Part shown: positions 24,940 to 34,345 of the stretch, one piece after another | Layout of the letters: every line of letters starts with the position of its first letter | How positions within the stretch are numbered: position 1 is the first letter of the stretch | Origin: JANSWP01 sp041941305 | GTDB taxonomy: Bacteria > Bacteroidota > Bacteroidia > Chitinophagales > Saprospiraceae | Assembly (NCBI GenBank): GCA_041941305.1 | Contig: JBGTQJ010000014.1 | Coordinates: forward strand, 1 to 64,000 | Length of the DNA stretch: 64,000 nt | Direction: 5' to 3' | Notes under the pieces: generated by a model | The model's input: only the letters and a program-made list of their open reading frames with translations | Database searches by the model: none | Told to the model about the DNA's origin: nothing | Position numbers and translations under genes: made by a program

Positions 24940-25767
24940 ATGCTACTAGAGTCAAAAAATATCGAACAAATAGAAAAATACCTCCGAGGAGATTTAGGAG
25001 GTAGTGAGCTAAATGCTTTTGAACAAAAATTAAAAACCAATGCTCAATTGGCAAAAGAAACTTCAGAAATGGAGACTTTGGTGAGGAGTGTGCGTTATGC
25101 AGGTGAAAAAGATTTGGAGCAAACCATCCAAAGCGTTCAATCAAAACTAAAAGCAGAAGGCTTTTTTGATAATTCAGAAGCGGTTGTAAAACCATTGGTT
25201 TCTAAAAGCAGAAATATTCAAAAATGGTGGGCGGTAGCAGCAACCATCCTTATTTTGGTAAGCGCATCTGTATTTATCATTCAAAAAAATGCACTACCAG
25301 ATACACAATATGCTCTTGAAATATTTGAAAATGAGCAACCTGCTGAAATTGATTTTATGTATGATGATTTGGAGGCTTTTGGTTTGGCAGATGAAAATCG
25401 TCAACAAAAAGATGAACTGCTTGATATCATCATTGCATCAAATGAAGGAAGTGATTTTGAAAACCTGAAAAACTTATACACAAAACACATAGCAACATAT
25501 CCAAACGATTATATAGCACAATTGCTTTTCAGCGAGGAATATTTGAATCAAAATTTGCCGGAAGAGGCAATAAAACACCTAAAACCACTTTCAATACTAA
25601 GTGATTTTAAATATCAAAATCTCGCAAAGTGGCGATTGGCACAAGCACATTTAACTGTAGGAAAAAAAGAACACTATCAGGCAGCGAAAGCACTGCTAAT
25701 TGAACTCCAACAAACAGCAGATGCTGATTATTCAAAATTGGCATCCGAAGTTTTGGAAACATTTTGA
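24940..25767 (+). CDS. Single-pass membrane protein with TPR domain, possible anti-sigma partner
   Basis: 275 residues. The N-terminal 85 residues are cytoplasmic, starting SKNIEQIEKYLRGDLGGSEL and AFEQKLKTNAQLAKET, which is the layout of short anti-sigma-like domains in Bacteroidota. One membrane helix follows (WWAVAATILILVSASVFII, about 90-108). The periplasmic part (about 115-275) has helical TPR-like repeats (YPNDYIAQLLFSEEYLNQ, KWRLAQAHLTVGKKEHYQAA). It follows the sigma gene and precedes a metallopeptidase gene. I infer a signal-transducing membrane sensor; direct binding to sigma is not shown. Confidence 0.65.
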   Translation: MLLESKNIEQIEKYLRGDLGGSELNAFEQKLKTNAQLAKETSEMETLVRSVRYAGEKDLEQTIQSVQSKLKAEGFFDNSEAVVKPLVSKSRNIQKWWAVAATILILVSASVFIIQKNALPDTQYALEIFENEQPAEIDFMYDDLEAFGLADENRQQKDELLDIIIASNEGSDFENLKNLYTKHIATYPNDYIAQLLFSEEYLNQNLPEEAIKHLKPLSILSDFKYQNLAKWRLAQAHLTVGKKEHYQAAKALLIELQQTADADYSKLASEVLETF

Positions 25768-25843
25768 TTCTACTATGCTACTATACTATTATGTTATTAT
25801 GCTAATTGTAAAATTTATTGTAGCATGGTAGTATTGTAGAATC
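25766..25843. repeat. Imperfect inverted repeat between cistrons
   Basis: GATTCTACTATGCTACTAT (25766-25784) pairs with ATGGTAGTATTGTAGAATC (25825-25843) with four mismatches. It begins on the stop codon of the membrane TPR gene and could attenuate or stabilise the transcript before the peptidase gene. Confidence 0.5.
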
Positions 25844-25865
25844 AAAACATCAAAAGAGAGAATCC

Positions 25866-27395
25866 ATGTCAAAATATATCCTAACACTTTTCGTGTTGGC
25901 TTATAGCTTAACGGCGTGGTCAACATCCCATGAGCAAATTCAAAAGACAGCGGAAACCGTTTTAGACAAACTCTATCAGACACACGGGAATACGCTAATA
26001 CAAAAGCCGATTATTAAGATCACAGACAATGAGACGGATGCGGCCGTTTGGAAACGACGGTCAAATACCATCGAATTGGGAGTAAAAGCTTTTAAAGTTT
26101 GCCAGTCTTTTGGAGCTGAAAGTAATAGCGCACTTGCCTTCATTTTAGGGCATGAATTGGCGCATGCATTTCAGACGGATGCTCACCATGCCACCAGCTT
26201 TTTAGCCCATAGAAAACATCCAAATGCACGCGAAGCATTGGAGAAACAGGCAGATGTCCAGGGCGTTTTTATTGCCCATCTGGCTGGCTTCCATACCGTA
26301 AAATTATTGCCTGAAATTATTGACAGAATTTATGAGGCTTACAATTTGAAGCATAAAGCGCTGTATGGTTATCCATCTTTTCAGGAAAGGAAGGAAACAA
26401 ATGACGAAGTAGCAGATCTAACCAATCAATTACTTGAAATTTTTGAATCGGGAAATTATTTGATGGCAATAGGGAAATACGATTTGGCTGCTAATTGCTT
26501 TGAGTATGTAGAGCAATATTATCAGGGTGTAGAAGTTTTCAATAATTTGGGTGTGACTTATGCCCTCAGAGCTTTGAACCTCTCTGAAAAAAACATCGAT
26601 CCTTTTCTATATCCCTTTGAAATAAACTGGGAAACCAGGTTGAGAAAACCTGCTTTGGTTGATGGCACTAAAAATATGGAGCCTCATATTCGCCGTGAAT
26701 GGGAAAAATACCTTCAAAAAGCGGAAGCTTATTTTGAAAAAGTAACCAAAATGGCACCGGCCCATAAAGCTAAAATTAATTGGATGGCGGTCATGATTTT
26801 AAAGGAAGATTACTGGACAGGGCCTCCTAAAAGTCAATTTGTAACATGGGGAAATCTTTCAGAAGACGGAGCGTTGAGTATTCGTTTATTAAAAGCTATC
26901 GCTCTCGCAAAAAGAGGAAACAAAAATCAGGCAGCAGCAATTTTCGAAGAGTTGAAGCATACTTCGAATAACTTGATTGCTTTTCAAGCTGAGTATAACT
27001 TGAAAATACTAAACGGGAAAAGCAAGCTTTCCTATGAAACAGCGTGTTTTTTTGAGGAACCAAGCCATCTTTCTGAAAATATTATGTGTCAAAAAGACCA
27101 AATAGACACAGAATCCGTTTTACTTTCAGAAAGAGCACAAGTTGAATTTTCAATTTTAGAAAAATCAGGTGCTACTTATTTAATTTTCTCCCAATCAAGT
27201 GAAAACCTATTAACCTTTAAAAGGGAAATTGATACTGCAATAAAATCGAAAAAGCAAAAATTAACCCTTCCAACACAACAGTTATCTCGTGCACTCCAAA
27301 CTTCCAATGCATTTATTATTCCATGCTTAAAAGAAAAGGTTGTATATCGCGTTTCCAAAAAAGATTTTAAAATTTTAGAACGCGTTTATTTCTGA
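25866..27395 (+). CDS. Exported M48-like zinc metallopeptidase with TPR-like C-terminus
   Basis: 509 residues with a signal peptide (MSKYILTLFVLAYSLTAWST). The zinc site is HELAH at residues 96-100 with the third ligand Glu in EKQAD (126-130), the M48/Ste24-like pattern. Residues about 145-400 form helical repeats (AIGKYDLAANCFEYVEQYYQ; AYFEKVTKMAPAHKAKIN). The last 130 residues are not recognised. It is probably a periplasmic protease or chaperone like BepA, which combines M48 and TPR domains for outer-membrane protein quality control. The order (sigma, membrane TPR protein, peptidase) suggests an envelope stress unit. Confidence 0.75.
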   Translation: MSKYILTLFVLAYSLTAWSTSHEQIQKTAETVLDKLYQTHGNTLIQKPIIKITDNETDAAVWKRRSNTIELGVKAFKVCQSFGAESNSALAFILGHELAHAFQTDAHHATSFLAHRKHPNAREALEKQADVQGVFIAHLAGFHTVKLLPEIIDRIYEAYNLKHKALYGYPSFQERKETNDEVADLTNQLLEIFESGNYLMAIGKYDLAANCFEYVEQYYQGVEVFNNLGVTYALRALNLSEKNIDPFLYPFEINWETRLRKPALVDGTKNMEPHIRREWEKYLQKAEAYFEKVTKMAPAHKAKINWMAVMILKEDYWTGPPKSQFVTWGNLSEDGALSIRLLKAIALAKRGNKNQAAAIFEELKHTSNNLIAFQAEYNLKILNGKSKLSYETACFFEEPSHLSENIMCQKDQIDTESVLLSERAQVEFSILEKSGATYLIFSQSSENLLTFKREIDTAIKSKKQKLTLPTQQLSRALQTSNAFIIPCLKEKVVYRVSKKDFKILERVYF

Positions 27396-27420
27396 AAACC
27401 TTCAAAAGTCACGTTTATTA

Positions 27421-27456
27421 AAAAGCCCGATTCTTCTGTAGAAGAGTCGGGCTTTT
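27421..27456 (+). terminator. Rho-independent terminator
   Basis: AAAAGCCCGATTCTTC pairs with GAAGAGTCGGGCTTTT around a TGTA loop (one mismatch), flanked by an A run and a T-rich end. It closes the sigma-TPR-peptidase operon. Confidence 0.85.
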
Positions 27457-27460
27457 ATTT

Positions 27461-27485
27461 TCAAGGTCAAGGTCAAGGTCAAGTT
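27461..27485. repeat. Short tandem repeat TCAAGG x4
   Basis: Four copies of TCAAGG-type hexamers lie right after the terminator. The words resemble those of the TTCAAG inverted repeats elsewhere in the window. Confidence 0.5.
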
Positions 27486-27590
27486 AGTTACCTTTTCCTT
27501 TATTTTTGACACTTATTCACAGATTAGTTTAATGAAGATCAAACTCGGTATTCATAATTGGATTGCACTTTACTTTTAAAATACACGCTT

Positions 27591-27950
27591 ATGACCGAAA
27601 AAAAATATGATTTAGAGGATCGCTTGGTTACATTTGCAGGAGATTGTATTCTATTTTCCAATGATTTGAGAAAAGACAAAGCAGGGACACATCTTGGTGG
27701 GCAATTAATAAGATCTTCGAGTAGTACCGCTTTAAATTTTGGAGAGTCGCAAGGTGCAGAATCCATTAAAGATGCTGTACATAAATTAGGCATTGTTTTG
27801 AAGGAATTGAAGGAATCCAGAGTTGCCTTCAAAATTTTGAAGTATATCAAGTACGGTGATTCTCTAAAAAGAGCTTATTTGTTAAAAGAATGTGGCGAAT
27901 TGATAGCCATTATCTATAAAATCAGAAATAATAAACAAAATCTTTTGTAA
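27591..27950 (+). CDS. Four helix bundle protein (23S rRNA intervening-sequence protein family)
   Basis: 119 residues from the ATG at 27591 (11 earlier in-frame codons are not used). The family signs are YDLEDRLVTFAGDCILFSND, the central GGQLIRSSSSTALNFGES (about 37-54), and a run of helices ending KECGELIAIIYKI. Members form pentameric four-helix bundles. They were first noticed inside insertions of 23S rRNA genes but are common as stand-alone chromosomal genes in Bacteroidota. Function is unknown. Here there is no rRNA nearby. A TTCAAG inverted repeat starts right after the stop codon. Confidence 0.9.
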   Translation: MTEKKYDLEDRLVTFAGDCILFSNDLRKDKAGTHLGGQLIRSSSSTALNFGESQGAESIKDAVHKLGIVLKELKESRVAFKILKYIKYGDSLKRAYLLKECGELIAIIYKIRNNKQNLL

Positions 27951-27951
27951 A

Positions 27952-28015
27952 GTACAAGTTCAAGTATCAAGATCAAGTTCAAAGAACAATTCACATTGAA
28001 CTTGATCTTAAAAAT
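27952..28015. repeat. TTCAAG-word inverted repeat
   Basis: AAGTTCAAGTATCAAGATCAAGTTCAA is followed 12 bases later by TTGAACTTGATCTTA. It occupies the whole gap between the four-helix gene and pepD and matches the family at 5668-5728 and 19128-19190. Confidence 0.6.
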
Positions 28016-28019
28016 AATC

Positions 28020-29480
28020 ATGAGCACCACCATCCGAAACCTTCAACCCCAATCACTCTGGAACCACTTTGCAGACTTAAATGCAGTACCTCGGGCTTCT
28101 AAGCAAGAAGAACGAGTCATTGAATTCGCAAAAAATTTTGGTGAGCGTCTGGGTTTAGAAACCAAAATAGATGCTACTGGCAATGTAGTCATTAAAAAAC
28201 CTGCAACAGCTGGTATGGAGAATCGCCAAACTGTAATCATGCAATCTCACCTCGACATGGTGCATCAAAAAAATGCGGACACCAATTTCGATTTTGCTAC
28301 AGAAGGCATTCGAATGTTTTTGGATGGTGATTGGGTCAAAGCAGAGGGAACAACTTTGGGTGCAGACAATGGCATTGGGGTAGCAGCAATCATGGCCTTA
28401 CTAAGTTCTAATAATATTCCTCATCCAGCTTTAGAAGCCCTTTTTACAATAGATGAAGAAACAGGTATGACGGGGGCAAAAGGTCTGGATGGAACTTTAC
28501 TCTCAGGACAAATCCTACTGAATTTAGATACAGAAGAAGACAACGAACTTTGTATTGGCTGTGCTGGAGGAGTAGATTCCAATACGAAACTGGAATATGA
28601 AGAAGAGGCAACTGATCCAACTGGAGTGGCTTATCAAATCTCTGTAACAGGTCTTAAAGGAGGGCATTCTGGAATGGATATTCATTTGGGAAGAGGCAAT
28701 GCCAATAAACTGATGAACAGGCTTTTGTACCAAACAACAGATGAATTTGGAATGCGCATTGCAGAAATTGATGGAGGAAGTTTGAGAAATGCTATTCCAA
28801 GAGAGTCCTTTGGAACCATTGTCGTTCCACAATCGAAAAAAACAGATTTTGAAAAGGAGTTTTCGCGCCGTAAAACAGATATAGAACGAGAATACCAAAG
28901 CATTGAAAAAGATTTGAGCATTGAGCTTTCAGAAACGGATATGCCTGCAAAAGTGATGAATGCCAAAACTCAAAAGCAGGTCTTGAATGCGATTTATGCA
29001 GTGCCCAATGGCGTTTTCCGCATGAGCCCTGATATCCCTGATCTGGTAGAAACTTCTTCCAGTTTCGCCAAAGTCATTATCAAAGCTGGGCAATTTGCAA
29101 CCCAAAGCTTGCAGAGAAGTTCCATAGAATCTGGCAAGGAAGATATTGCAAATGCTATTCGCTCAACTTTTGAAAATATTGGAGCAGAAGTAATCAATGC
29201 GAATAGTTATCCCGGATGGGCACCCAATGCTCAATCACCTATTTTGAAAGCGATGGAAGGGCTGTACGAAAAAATGTTTAATGAAAAACCACATGTTGCT
29301 GCCTGCCATGCTGGTTTGGAATGTGGAATCATAGATTCTCGGAAACCTGGTCTGGATATGATTTCTTTTGGTCCCACCATTCGTGGGGCACATTCACCAG
29401 ATGAAACAGTTTCTGTGAGTTCAGTTCAGAAGTTTTGGAAATTTTTACTGGCGACATTGGAACGAGTTCCAGAACGATAA
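28020..29480 (+). CDS. pepD: Aminoacyl-histidine dipeptidase (cytosol non-specific dipeptidase, M20)
   Basis: 486 residues from the ATG at 28020; eight upstream in-frame codons lie in the repeat. It hydrolyses many dipeptides in the cytosol with two metal ions. M20 blocks are VIMQSHLDMVHQKN (about 71-84, first metal His and Asp), TLGADNGIGVAAIMALL (about 116-132, bridging Asp), TIDEETGMTGAKGLDG (about 143-158, the catalytic Glu-Glu) and the dimerisation domain with GGHSGMDIHLGRGNA (about 216-230). The closing AACHAGLECGII and GAHSPDETVSV contain the last metal ligands. Length is typical. Confidence 0.95.
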   Translation: MSTTIRNLQPQSLWNHFADLNAVPRASKQEERVIEFAKNFGERLGLETKIDATGNVVIKKPATAGMENRQTVIMQSHLDMVHQKNADTNFDFATEGIRMFLDGDWVKAEGTTLGADNGIGVAAIMALLSSNNIPHPALEALFTIDEETGMTGAKGLDGTLLSGQILLNLDTEEDNELCIGCAGGVDSNTKLEYEEEATDPTGVAYQISVTGLKGGHSGMDIHLGRGNANKLMNRLLYQTTDEFGMRIAEIDGGSLRNAIPRESFGTIVVPQSKKTDFEKEFSRRKTDIEREYQSIEKDLSIELSETDMPAKVMNAKTQKQVLNAIYAVPNGVFRMSPDIPDLVETSSSFAKVIIKAGQFATQSLQRSSIESGKEDIANAIRSTFENIGAEVINANSYPGWAPNAQSPILKAMEGLYEKMFNEKPHVAACHAGLECGIIDSRKPGLDMISFGPTIRGAHSPDETVSVSSVQKFWKFLLATLERVPER

Positions 29481-29550
29481 TATTAAATAAAAGTGATTGT
29501 TTGGGTAAGCTCTTGTGTGATAGCGTATTTGAAAAATTCTTTAAGTCAAT

Positions 29551-29581
29551 AAAAAAGCGGCACTCAAAATTGAGTACCGCT
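29551..29581 (-). terminator. Terminator of the T9SS protein gene
   Basis: AGCGGCACTCAA pairs with TTGAGTACCGCT (29556-29581, one mismatch), and on the minus strand six T follow the stem. It faces the leftward gene at 29655-30791 and could also stop pepD transcripts. Confidence 0.75.
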
Positions 29582-29654
29582 CCAGTTTTTGGCGATATAA
29601 GAAATAATTTTGGTGTAGGTGTTTATTGCTTATACTCGCATTATTTCTATAACC

Positions 29655-30791
29655 TTATGGTCTGATTATCATCAATCTTTTTGTGATTATCGTTTTGCCT
29701 TTTTCATCTACCAAACTATATAAATAGGTTCCTTTTTGGAAGTCATTCAAATCAACTTTTACCGTTTTTGAACCATTTATATTGTATTTTCTTTCCCAAA
29801 CTGTCAAACCCAAAATATTGTAAATCTTTAAGTTGTAACGTCCCTTATTCAAATTAGCAAATTCAAATCGAACATCAAATATTGCCGGATTTGGGAAGGC
29901 ATAAATATTTGGAGTATTAACAGAAACAATGTTGGTAGAACTCACAAAATCATTGTCTTTATAGGTGACTTGTGTGATAGCTGTTTCATCTCCATTCATT
30001 GTTACAACAGCAATCGGTTCTTTTTCTACATTGTTGAAAAAGCTATAAGAAATGGAAGTGCCATCCCCAAAGCCTGCCAGAAACGGAGCCACCAAATCAG
30101 TAACGTCGGTCCAGCCAATAAATGGAACCAGCGCATCTACTCCAATGCTTCGATTTTCTGTTCTTTTTACACGTAAAACTTCATAAGAGCCTCCAGGAAT
30201 ATCCATGGTACCCCAGGCGTCGACAAAATCTATTCGCTCCTGGGTGACTCTTAAACGAAGTGAATCAGGCAGCAAGGGAAGATTTAAAGAGTCTAAAATT
30301 TCAGAAGGAAGCTGGTCAGTAGCGAATGTAAAATTTAAATTAGACTCAGAAATATCCTGCTGAGGAAAAGTAAGTGTTCGGCGCTCAACAATGGGAGGCT
30401 GAAAATGCAAGGCTGAACCCAAATCTATTCCAAATCCACCTCCTCCGCTCACAGCCATCAGTTCAAATGAATTAGAAGTTACATTGTAATAAGATTCACC
30501 CGAATTGGCAACTTCAACAACCAATTTCGCGCCAGGTACTTCATCTGCCACATTTCCTTCACTGGCATCTCTGTATATAAATTCAGTTGAAAAAGGTGCA
30601 GACAGAGAGGTGAAATCCCAAATTTGATTCCCGCCAGGAGCAGTGATTTCTATATTCTCAGGGAGGTTGTCAGTGGCAATTTTCAGAGTGTCCCCAACAA
30701 CTGGAAAGGTCGATTCGGATACTTGTATTTGACCAAATACGGTAGTAGCAAAACCAAGAATAATAAAAATCGCGAGTAAATTTTGCTTCAT
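29655..30791 (-). CDS. Secreted T9SS type A sorting domain protein of unknown function
   Basis: 378 residues from the ATG at 30791, giving a clean signal peptide (MKQNLLAIFIILGFATTVFG). The central part (about 25-290) is beta-rich, starts FPVVGDTLKIATDNLPENIE and carries the block GGNQIWDFTSLSAPF, a form common in Bacteroidota surface proteins without assigned function. The C-terminus is a type A sorting domain (IYAFPNPAIFDVRFEF, about 305, then YNLKIYNILG and GTYLYSLVDEKGKTI). The mature protein should be released or surface-attached. Single gene, convergent with pepD. Confidence 0.8.
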   Translation of the reverse strand: MKQNLLAIFIILGFATTVFGQIQVSESTFPVVGDTLKIATDNLPENIEITAPGGNQIWDFTSLSAPFSTEFIYRDASEGNVADEVPGAKLVVEVANSGESYYNVTSNSFELMAVSGGGGFGIDLGSALHFQPPIVERRTLTFPQQDISESNLNFTFATDQLPSEILDSLNLPLLPDSLRLRVTQERIDFVDAWGTMDIPGGSYEVLRVKRTENRSIGVDALVPFIGWTDVTDLVAPFLAGFGDGTSISYSFFNNVEKEPIAVVTMNGDETAITQVTYKDNDFVSSTNIVSVNTPNIYAFPNPAIFDVRFEFANLNKGRYNLKIYNILGLTVWERKYNINGSKTVKVDLNDFQKGTYLYSLVDEKGKTIITKRLMIIRP

Positions 30792-30914
30792 AATATTGCG
30801 GGTTTTCAATTTTAAGACCAGGAATGAACATGTAAAGGTATGTTGAAAAGTTTAAACTTGCTATTTTAACCTCAGCCTTAACAGTGATTTTAGTTCCTTC
30901 CTTGCAATAGTTTA

Positions 30915-32732
30915 TCAGAACATCTGCAATTCTACCAACTTTTTATACTCTCCACCTTTTTCGATCAAGGCTTCATGTGTCCCTTCTTCAATAATTGTCC
31001 CTTCTTTCAAAACCACAATTTTATCAGCATGCTGAATTGTTGAAAGACGGTGTGCTATGACTATTGCAGTGCGATTTTTCATCAATTTTTCCAAGGCCTC
31101 CTGAACCAATTTTTCTGATTCAGAATCAAGTGAAGAGGTAGCTTCATCTAAAATTAAAATGGGAGGATTTTTTAAGATGGCACGTGCAATGGTGAGTCGT
31201 TGTCTTTGTCCTCCACTCAATTTAATTCCCCTATCGCCAATATTGGTTGAATATCCATTTTCGGTAGCTTCAATAAAATCGTGAGCATTGGCAACTTTTG
31301 CTGCTTGAATGACTTCTTCTTTCGTTACGTTTTCTTTCCCAAAAACGATGTTATTTAGAATGGTATCATTGAATAAAACTGCTTCCTGTGAAACCATACC
31401 AAATAAGGATCGCAGCTCCTTTAGTTTTAACTTTTTAATATTGATTCCATCTATTACTATTTCTCCTTTTTCCAAATCGTAAAATCTGGGCAATAGATCC
31501 ACCAAAGTTGTTTTTCCTGCACCAGACATGCCTACCAGAGCAATGATCTTTCCATACGGTATGGTGAGATTGATATTTTTCAATACCTCTTTTTCAGCAT
31601 TTTTGTATTGATAAAAAACGTTTTTAAAGCGGATTTCCGATTCAAATTTATCAATACGCTCAGGATTGCTGCTCTCTTTAATTTCAATATTCGCCAATCT
31701 GATTTTATCTACCCGTTCAACGGCAGCCATGCCCTTTTGAATATTATAAAAGGCTGTAGAGAATTTCTTTGACGGTTCTATTAAGCTGAAAAATGCATAT
31801 AGGAATGCAATAAACGTAGCCACTGTCAATTGCCCGGATTGAACTTCGCTGAAGCCATACCAAATCAAAACCGCCACTGTAGAGACTCCCAAAAACTCAG
31901 TAAGCGGGGATGACAAATCCTTCCGCCAAAGCAACCTCGTCAACAATTTTCGATAAGCATTATTTTCTTCACGAAATTTTTCAGATTGAAACCCTTCTGC
32001 ATTGAAAGCCTTAATGATGCGTAGACCTGATATGCCTTCTTCTACCATAGATACCAATAAGCCCAGCTTTTCCTGCACCTTGCCTGATTGGCGTTTTAGC
32101 ACCTTGCCAATACCCCCGATAATCAATGCTGTAAACAAAAGCAATCCAAATACAAAGATTGTAAGTGATGGACTTATGAAAATCATAAACCCCAATGCAC
32201 CAATTATCATCAAGGGTTCTCTCACAATAACCTCCAAAACATTCAAGATACTCCACTCAATTTCTTGTACATCGGCAGTAACCCTCGATAACAAATCTCC
32301 CTTCCGTTCCTCCGAAAAATAGGAAACTGGCAAAATCATTATTTTTTCAAACAATGACTGTCTTACATCTCGAACAATACCATTCCTCACTGGCGCCATA
32401 AAAAACAAGGAGGCATATCGAAAAACATTTCTAAAAAAATAAATCACCACGATGACAAGGCAGGTGTATAACAAAGCCCTCTGTTCCCCAAACTCAATAA
32501 TTATTTGGCTTAATTGAAAATTAAAATGTTCCGTGAAGTTGGAAAAGCTCAAAGGAGCAGAAGGTGGGGTCTCAATCAATGGTTGCTGCCCTAGCAAAAT
32601 ATTCAAAAAGGGAATAATAGCTGGAATACTTACAATGGAAAAAAACACCATTAAAATATTACTTAGAATATTTCCAAGGACAAGCGATTTATATTTTTTG
32701 ATATGTGAAAGAAGGTGAAGGAATGATTGCAC
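30915..32732 (-). CDS. ABC exporter, MsbA-like half transporter
   Basis: 605 residues with six membrane helices (about 1-320) fused to an ATPase domain. Visible are Walker A GMSGAGKTTLVDLLP (about 397-411), the Q-loop FGMVSQE, the signature LSGGQRQRLTIARAIL (about 503-518), Walker B ILILDEATSSLD (about 525-536) and the switch AHRLSTIQ. As a homodimer it would export a hydrophobic substrate; lipid A or another lipid (MsbA-like) is likely, drugs are possible. A sphingolipid cargo would fit the lipid genes in this window but there is no direct link. It stands alone. Confidence 0.92.
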   Translation of the reverse strand: MQSFLHLLSHIKKYKSLVLGNILSNILMVFFSIVSIPAIIPFLNILLGQQPLIETPPSAPLSFSNFTEHFNFQLSQIIIEFGEQRALLYTCLVIVVIYFFRNVFRYASLFFMAPVRNGIVRDVRQSLFEKIMILPVSYFSEERKGDLLSRVTADVQEIEWSILNVLEVIVREPLMIIGALGFMIFISPSLTIFVFGLLLFTALIIGGIGKVLKRQSGKVQEKLGLLVSMVEEGISGLRIIKAFNAEGFQSEKFREENNAYRKLLTRLLWRKDLSSPLTEFLGVSTVAVLIWYGFSEVQSGQLTVATFIAFLYAFFSLIEPSKKFSTAFYNIQKGMAAVERVDKIRLANIEIKESSNPERIDKFESEIRFKNVFYQYKNAEKEVLKNINLTIPYGKIIALVGMSGAGKTTLVDLLPRFYDLEKGEIVIDGINIKKLKLKELRSLFGMVSQEAVLFNDTILNNIVFGKENVTKEEVIQAAKVANAHDFIEATENGYSTNIGDRGIKLSGGQRQRLTIARAILKNPPILILDEATSSLDSESEKLVQEALEKLMKNRTAIVIAHRLSTIQHADKIVVLKEGTIIEEGTHEALIEKGGEYKKLVELQMF

Positions 32733-32752
32733 GAAAGGATTTGAGTATAATG

Positions 32753-32795
32753 GATGGATGTGCGAGTGTTCGAATAACTCACTCGCACATCCATC
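32753..32795. terminator. Perfect 15-bp hairpin
   Basis: GATGGATGTGCGAGT (32753-32767) is exactly complementary to 32781-32795 with a 13-base loop. It lies in the 74-base gap between two leftward genes (after the TlpA-like gene is read, before the ABC gene). Confidence 0.55.
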
Positions 32796-32806
32796 TTATG
32801 AAGCAT

Positions 32807-34180
32807 TTAATCCCCAAAAATTGATTTCAATTTTGCTTCCAATGCAGGACCACGAAGATTTCTCGCAATAATTTTCCCTTCTTTATCTACCAATACAGTA
32901 TGTGGTATGGACGTAACTCCATACTGCTTTGCTGCAGCATTTTGCCATCCTTTCAAATCTGAAACATGTGGCCAGGTTAGACCGTCTTTTTGTATGGCCT
33001 GCTCCCAACGGTTTTTTTGTTTATCCAGACTTACACCCAAAATTTCAAAATCATGTTCTTTGTACTTGTTGTACATTTTAACCACATTGGGATTTTCTCT
33101 TCTACAGGGGCCGCACCAGCTTGCCCAAAAATCAATCAGCACATATTTACCTCGAAAGTCATTTAAGCTGATATCTTCTCCTTCCAGGGATTTCATAGTA
33201 AATTCTGGCGCCGGGCCACCTATTACCGTTGCACTTATCCGCTTGATTTCTCTACGGACGTTTACGCATCCCTCCAAGTCTTCGCGTTTATACCTTTCAA
33301 TAAAGTCTTCTCCAAAATGGAGGTAATTGGGGTGATTTTTCTGTTGCATACCAGCAAGTATGCCTCCGTATGCCAATTTGTAAGTTCTGGTACCTTCAGG
33401 AATTTTTTTCAATAAACTTTCCAAAATGGCCTGGTGCTGTTCCTTTGGCATTTGAAGGGAACTTATGGTTTGTGAATATGCTTTAGTACCTTCATAAACC
33501 CAGGGCATATATCCATAGGTTTCATTATTCCAGTCAACAAATTGAAAATATTTCTCAACAAAATATTGAAGTTCATTTGGATAGTCTTTCCCAAAATTTG
33601 AATAACTCAAATAGGTATTAAAAGCAGCAACATGAGCCAAGTATGGATTGGACTTTTTTAAAGAATCAAGGAGTGCAACCCTTTCATCATCAATGGCCTT
33701 GATTTGTTTAATGATTTGACTGGATTTCACAGAATCCCTCGCAGCGAATTGCAGCTGTTTATGAAGCGAATTAAATTTACCTTTCTGTTGGTTCATCAGG
33801 GTTTTCAGCTTAAAATAGTCTTGATTCAACGTAGAGTTTCTAACTCTTGCCCCTCTAAAGTTAATGCAAGGTCCTGAAAGCGATGGTGCTTCCTCTGTTC
33901 CCAAAATTATTGGCTTTAGACTTTGTATAGAATTGCCAACATAATAAAACCTTGGGTTTTTCAGCATGGGCATCTTAAACTGGTAAGAACCATCTTCCAA
34001 TCTTTCTGTAGAACCAATTTTATCAAACCTAACACCGTTGAATTCAAACATATACAATGAATCCACCTTTTCGCAGCCATCCATATTGCAAGTCAAAACA
34101 TATTCTCCCCTGTCTAGTGAAAATCCAAAGGACAGCATTAATAATCCACAAAGCAGGCAGGTATAAAAAATCGTTTTCAT
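32807..34180 (-). CDS. TlpA-like thioredoxin-domain protein with N-terminal DUF4369-type domain
   Basis: 457 residues with a signal peptide (about 1-22). The N-terminal 120 residues resemble the DUF4369 beta-domain found before thioredoxin modules in Bacteroidota (YVLTCNMDGCEKVDSLYMFE). A helical middle (about 125-310) follows. The C-terminal 140 residues are a redoxin/TlpA domain with DFWASWCGPCRRENPNV (about 345-361; redox pair CGPC) and the cis-proline region VTSIPHTVLVD. It reduces disulfides in the periplasm, for example in cytochrome c maturation or for oxidised partners such as MsrA. A TAATTTTG element lies 49 bases upstream. Confidence 0.88.
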   Translation of the reverse strand: MKTIFYTCLLCGLLMLSFGFSLDRGEYVLTCNMDGCEKVDSLYMFEFNGVRFDKIGSTERLEDGSYQFKMPMLKNPRFYYVGNSIQSLKPIILGTEEAPSLSGPCINFRGARVRNSTLNQDYFKLKTLMNQQKGKFNSLHKQLQFAARDSVKSSQIIKQIKAIDDERVALLDSLKKSNPYLAHVAAFNTYLSYSNFGKDYPNELQYFVEKYFQFVDWNNETYGYMPWVYEGTKAYSQTISSLQMPKEQHQAILESLLKKIPEGTRTYKLAYGGILAGMQQKNHPNYLHFGEDFIERYKREDLEGCVNVRREIKRISATVIGGPAPEFTMKSLEGEDISLNDFRGKYVLIDFWASWCGPCRRENPNVVKMYNKYKEHDFEILGVSLDKQKNRWEQAIQKDGLTWPHVSDLKGWQNAAAKQYGVTSIPHTVLVDKEGKIIARNLRGPALEAKLKSIFGD

Positions 34181-34228
34181 ATTTTTCTAAATTTGAAGAT
34201 CCTGATTTCAATTCTCTTTTCAAATGCC

Positions 34229-34236
34229 CAAAATTA
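34229..34236 (-). promoter_or_regulatory. Candidate -7 promoter element of the TlpA-like gene
   Basis: Minus-strand TAATTTTG fits TAnnTTTG at a sensible distance (about 50 bases) from the start codon at 34180. Confidence 0.35.
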
Positions 34237-34345
34237 GGAGTATTCTAGGCGAAAACCAATTTTATGGAATTTGCGATAGTCGTATACTTTGCTGATTAGA
34301 AAATGAAATGCCTCTTTTCCAAAATCTTTAGAACAATTACTGAAA

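Noticed and set aside
27558..27950. Intervening sequence of a 23S rRNA gene
   Set aside because: The four-helix protein belongs to that family but no rRNA sequence flanks it.
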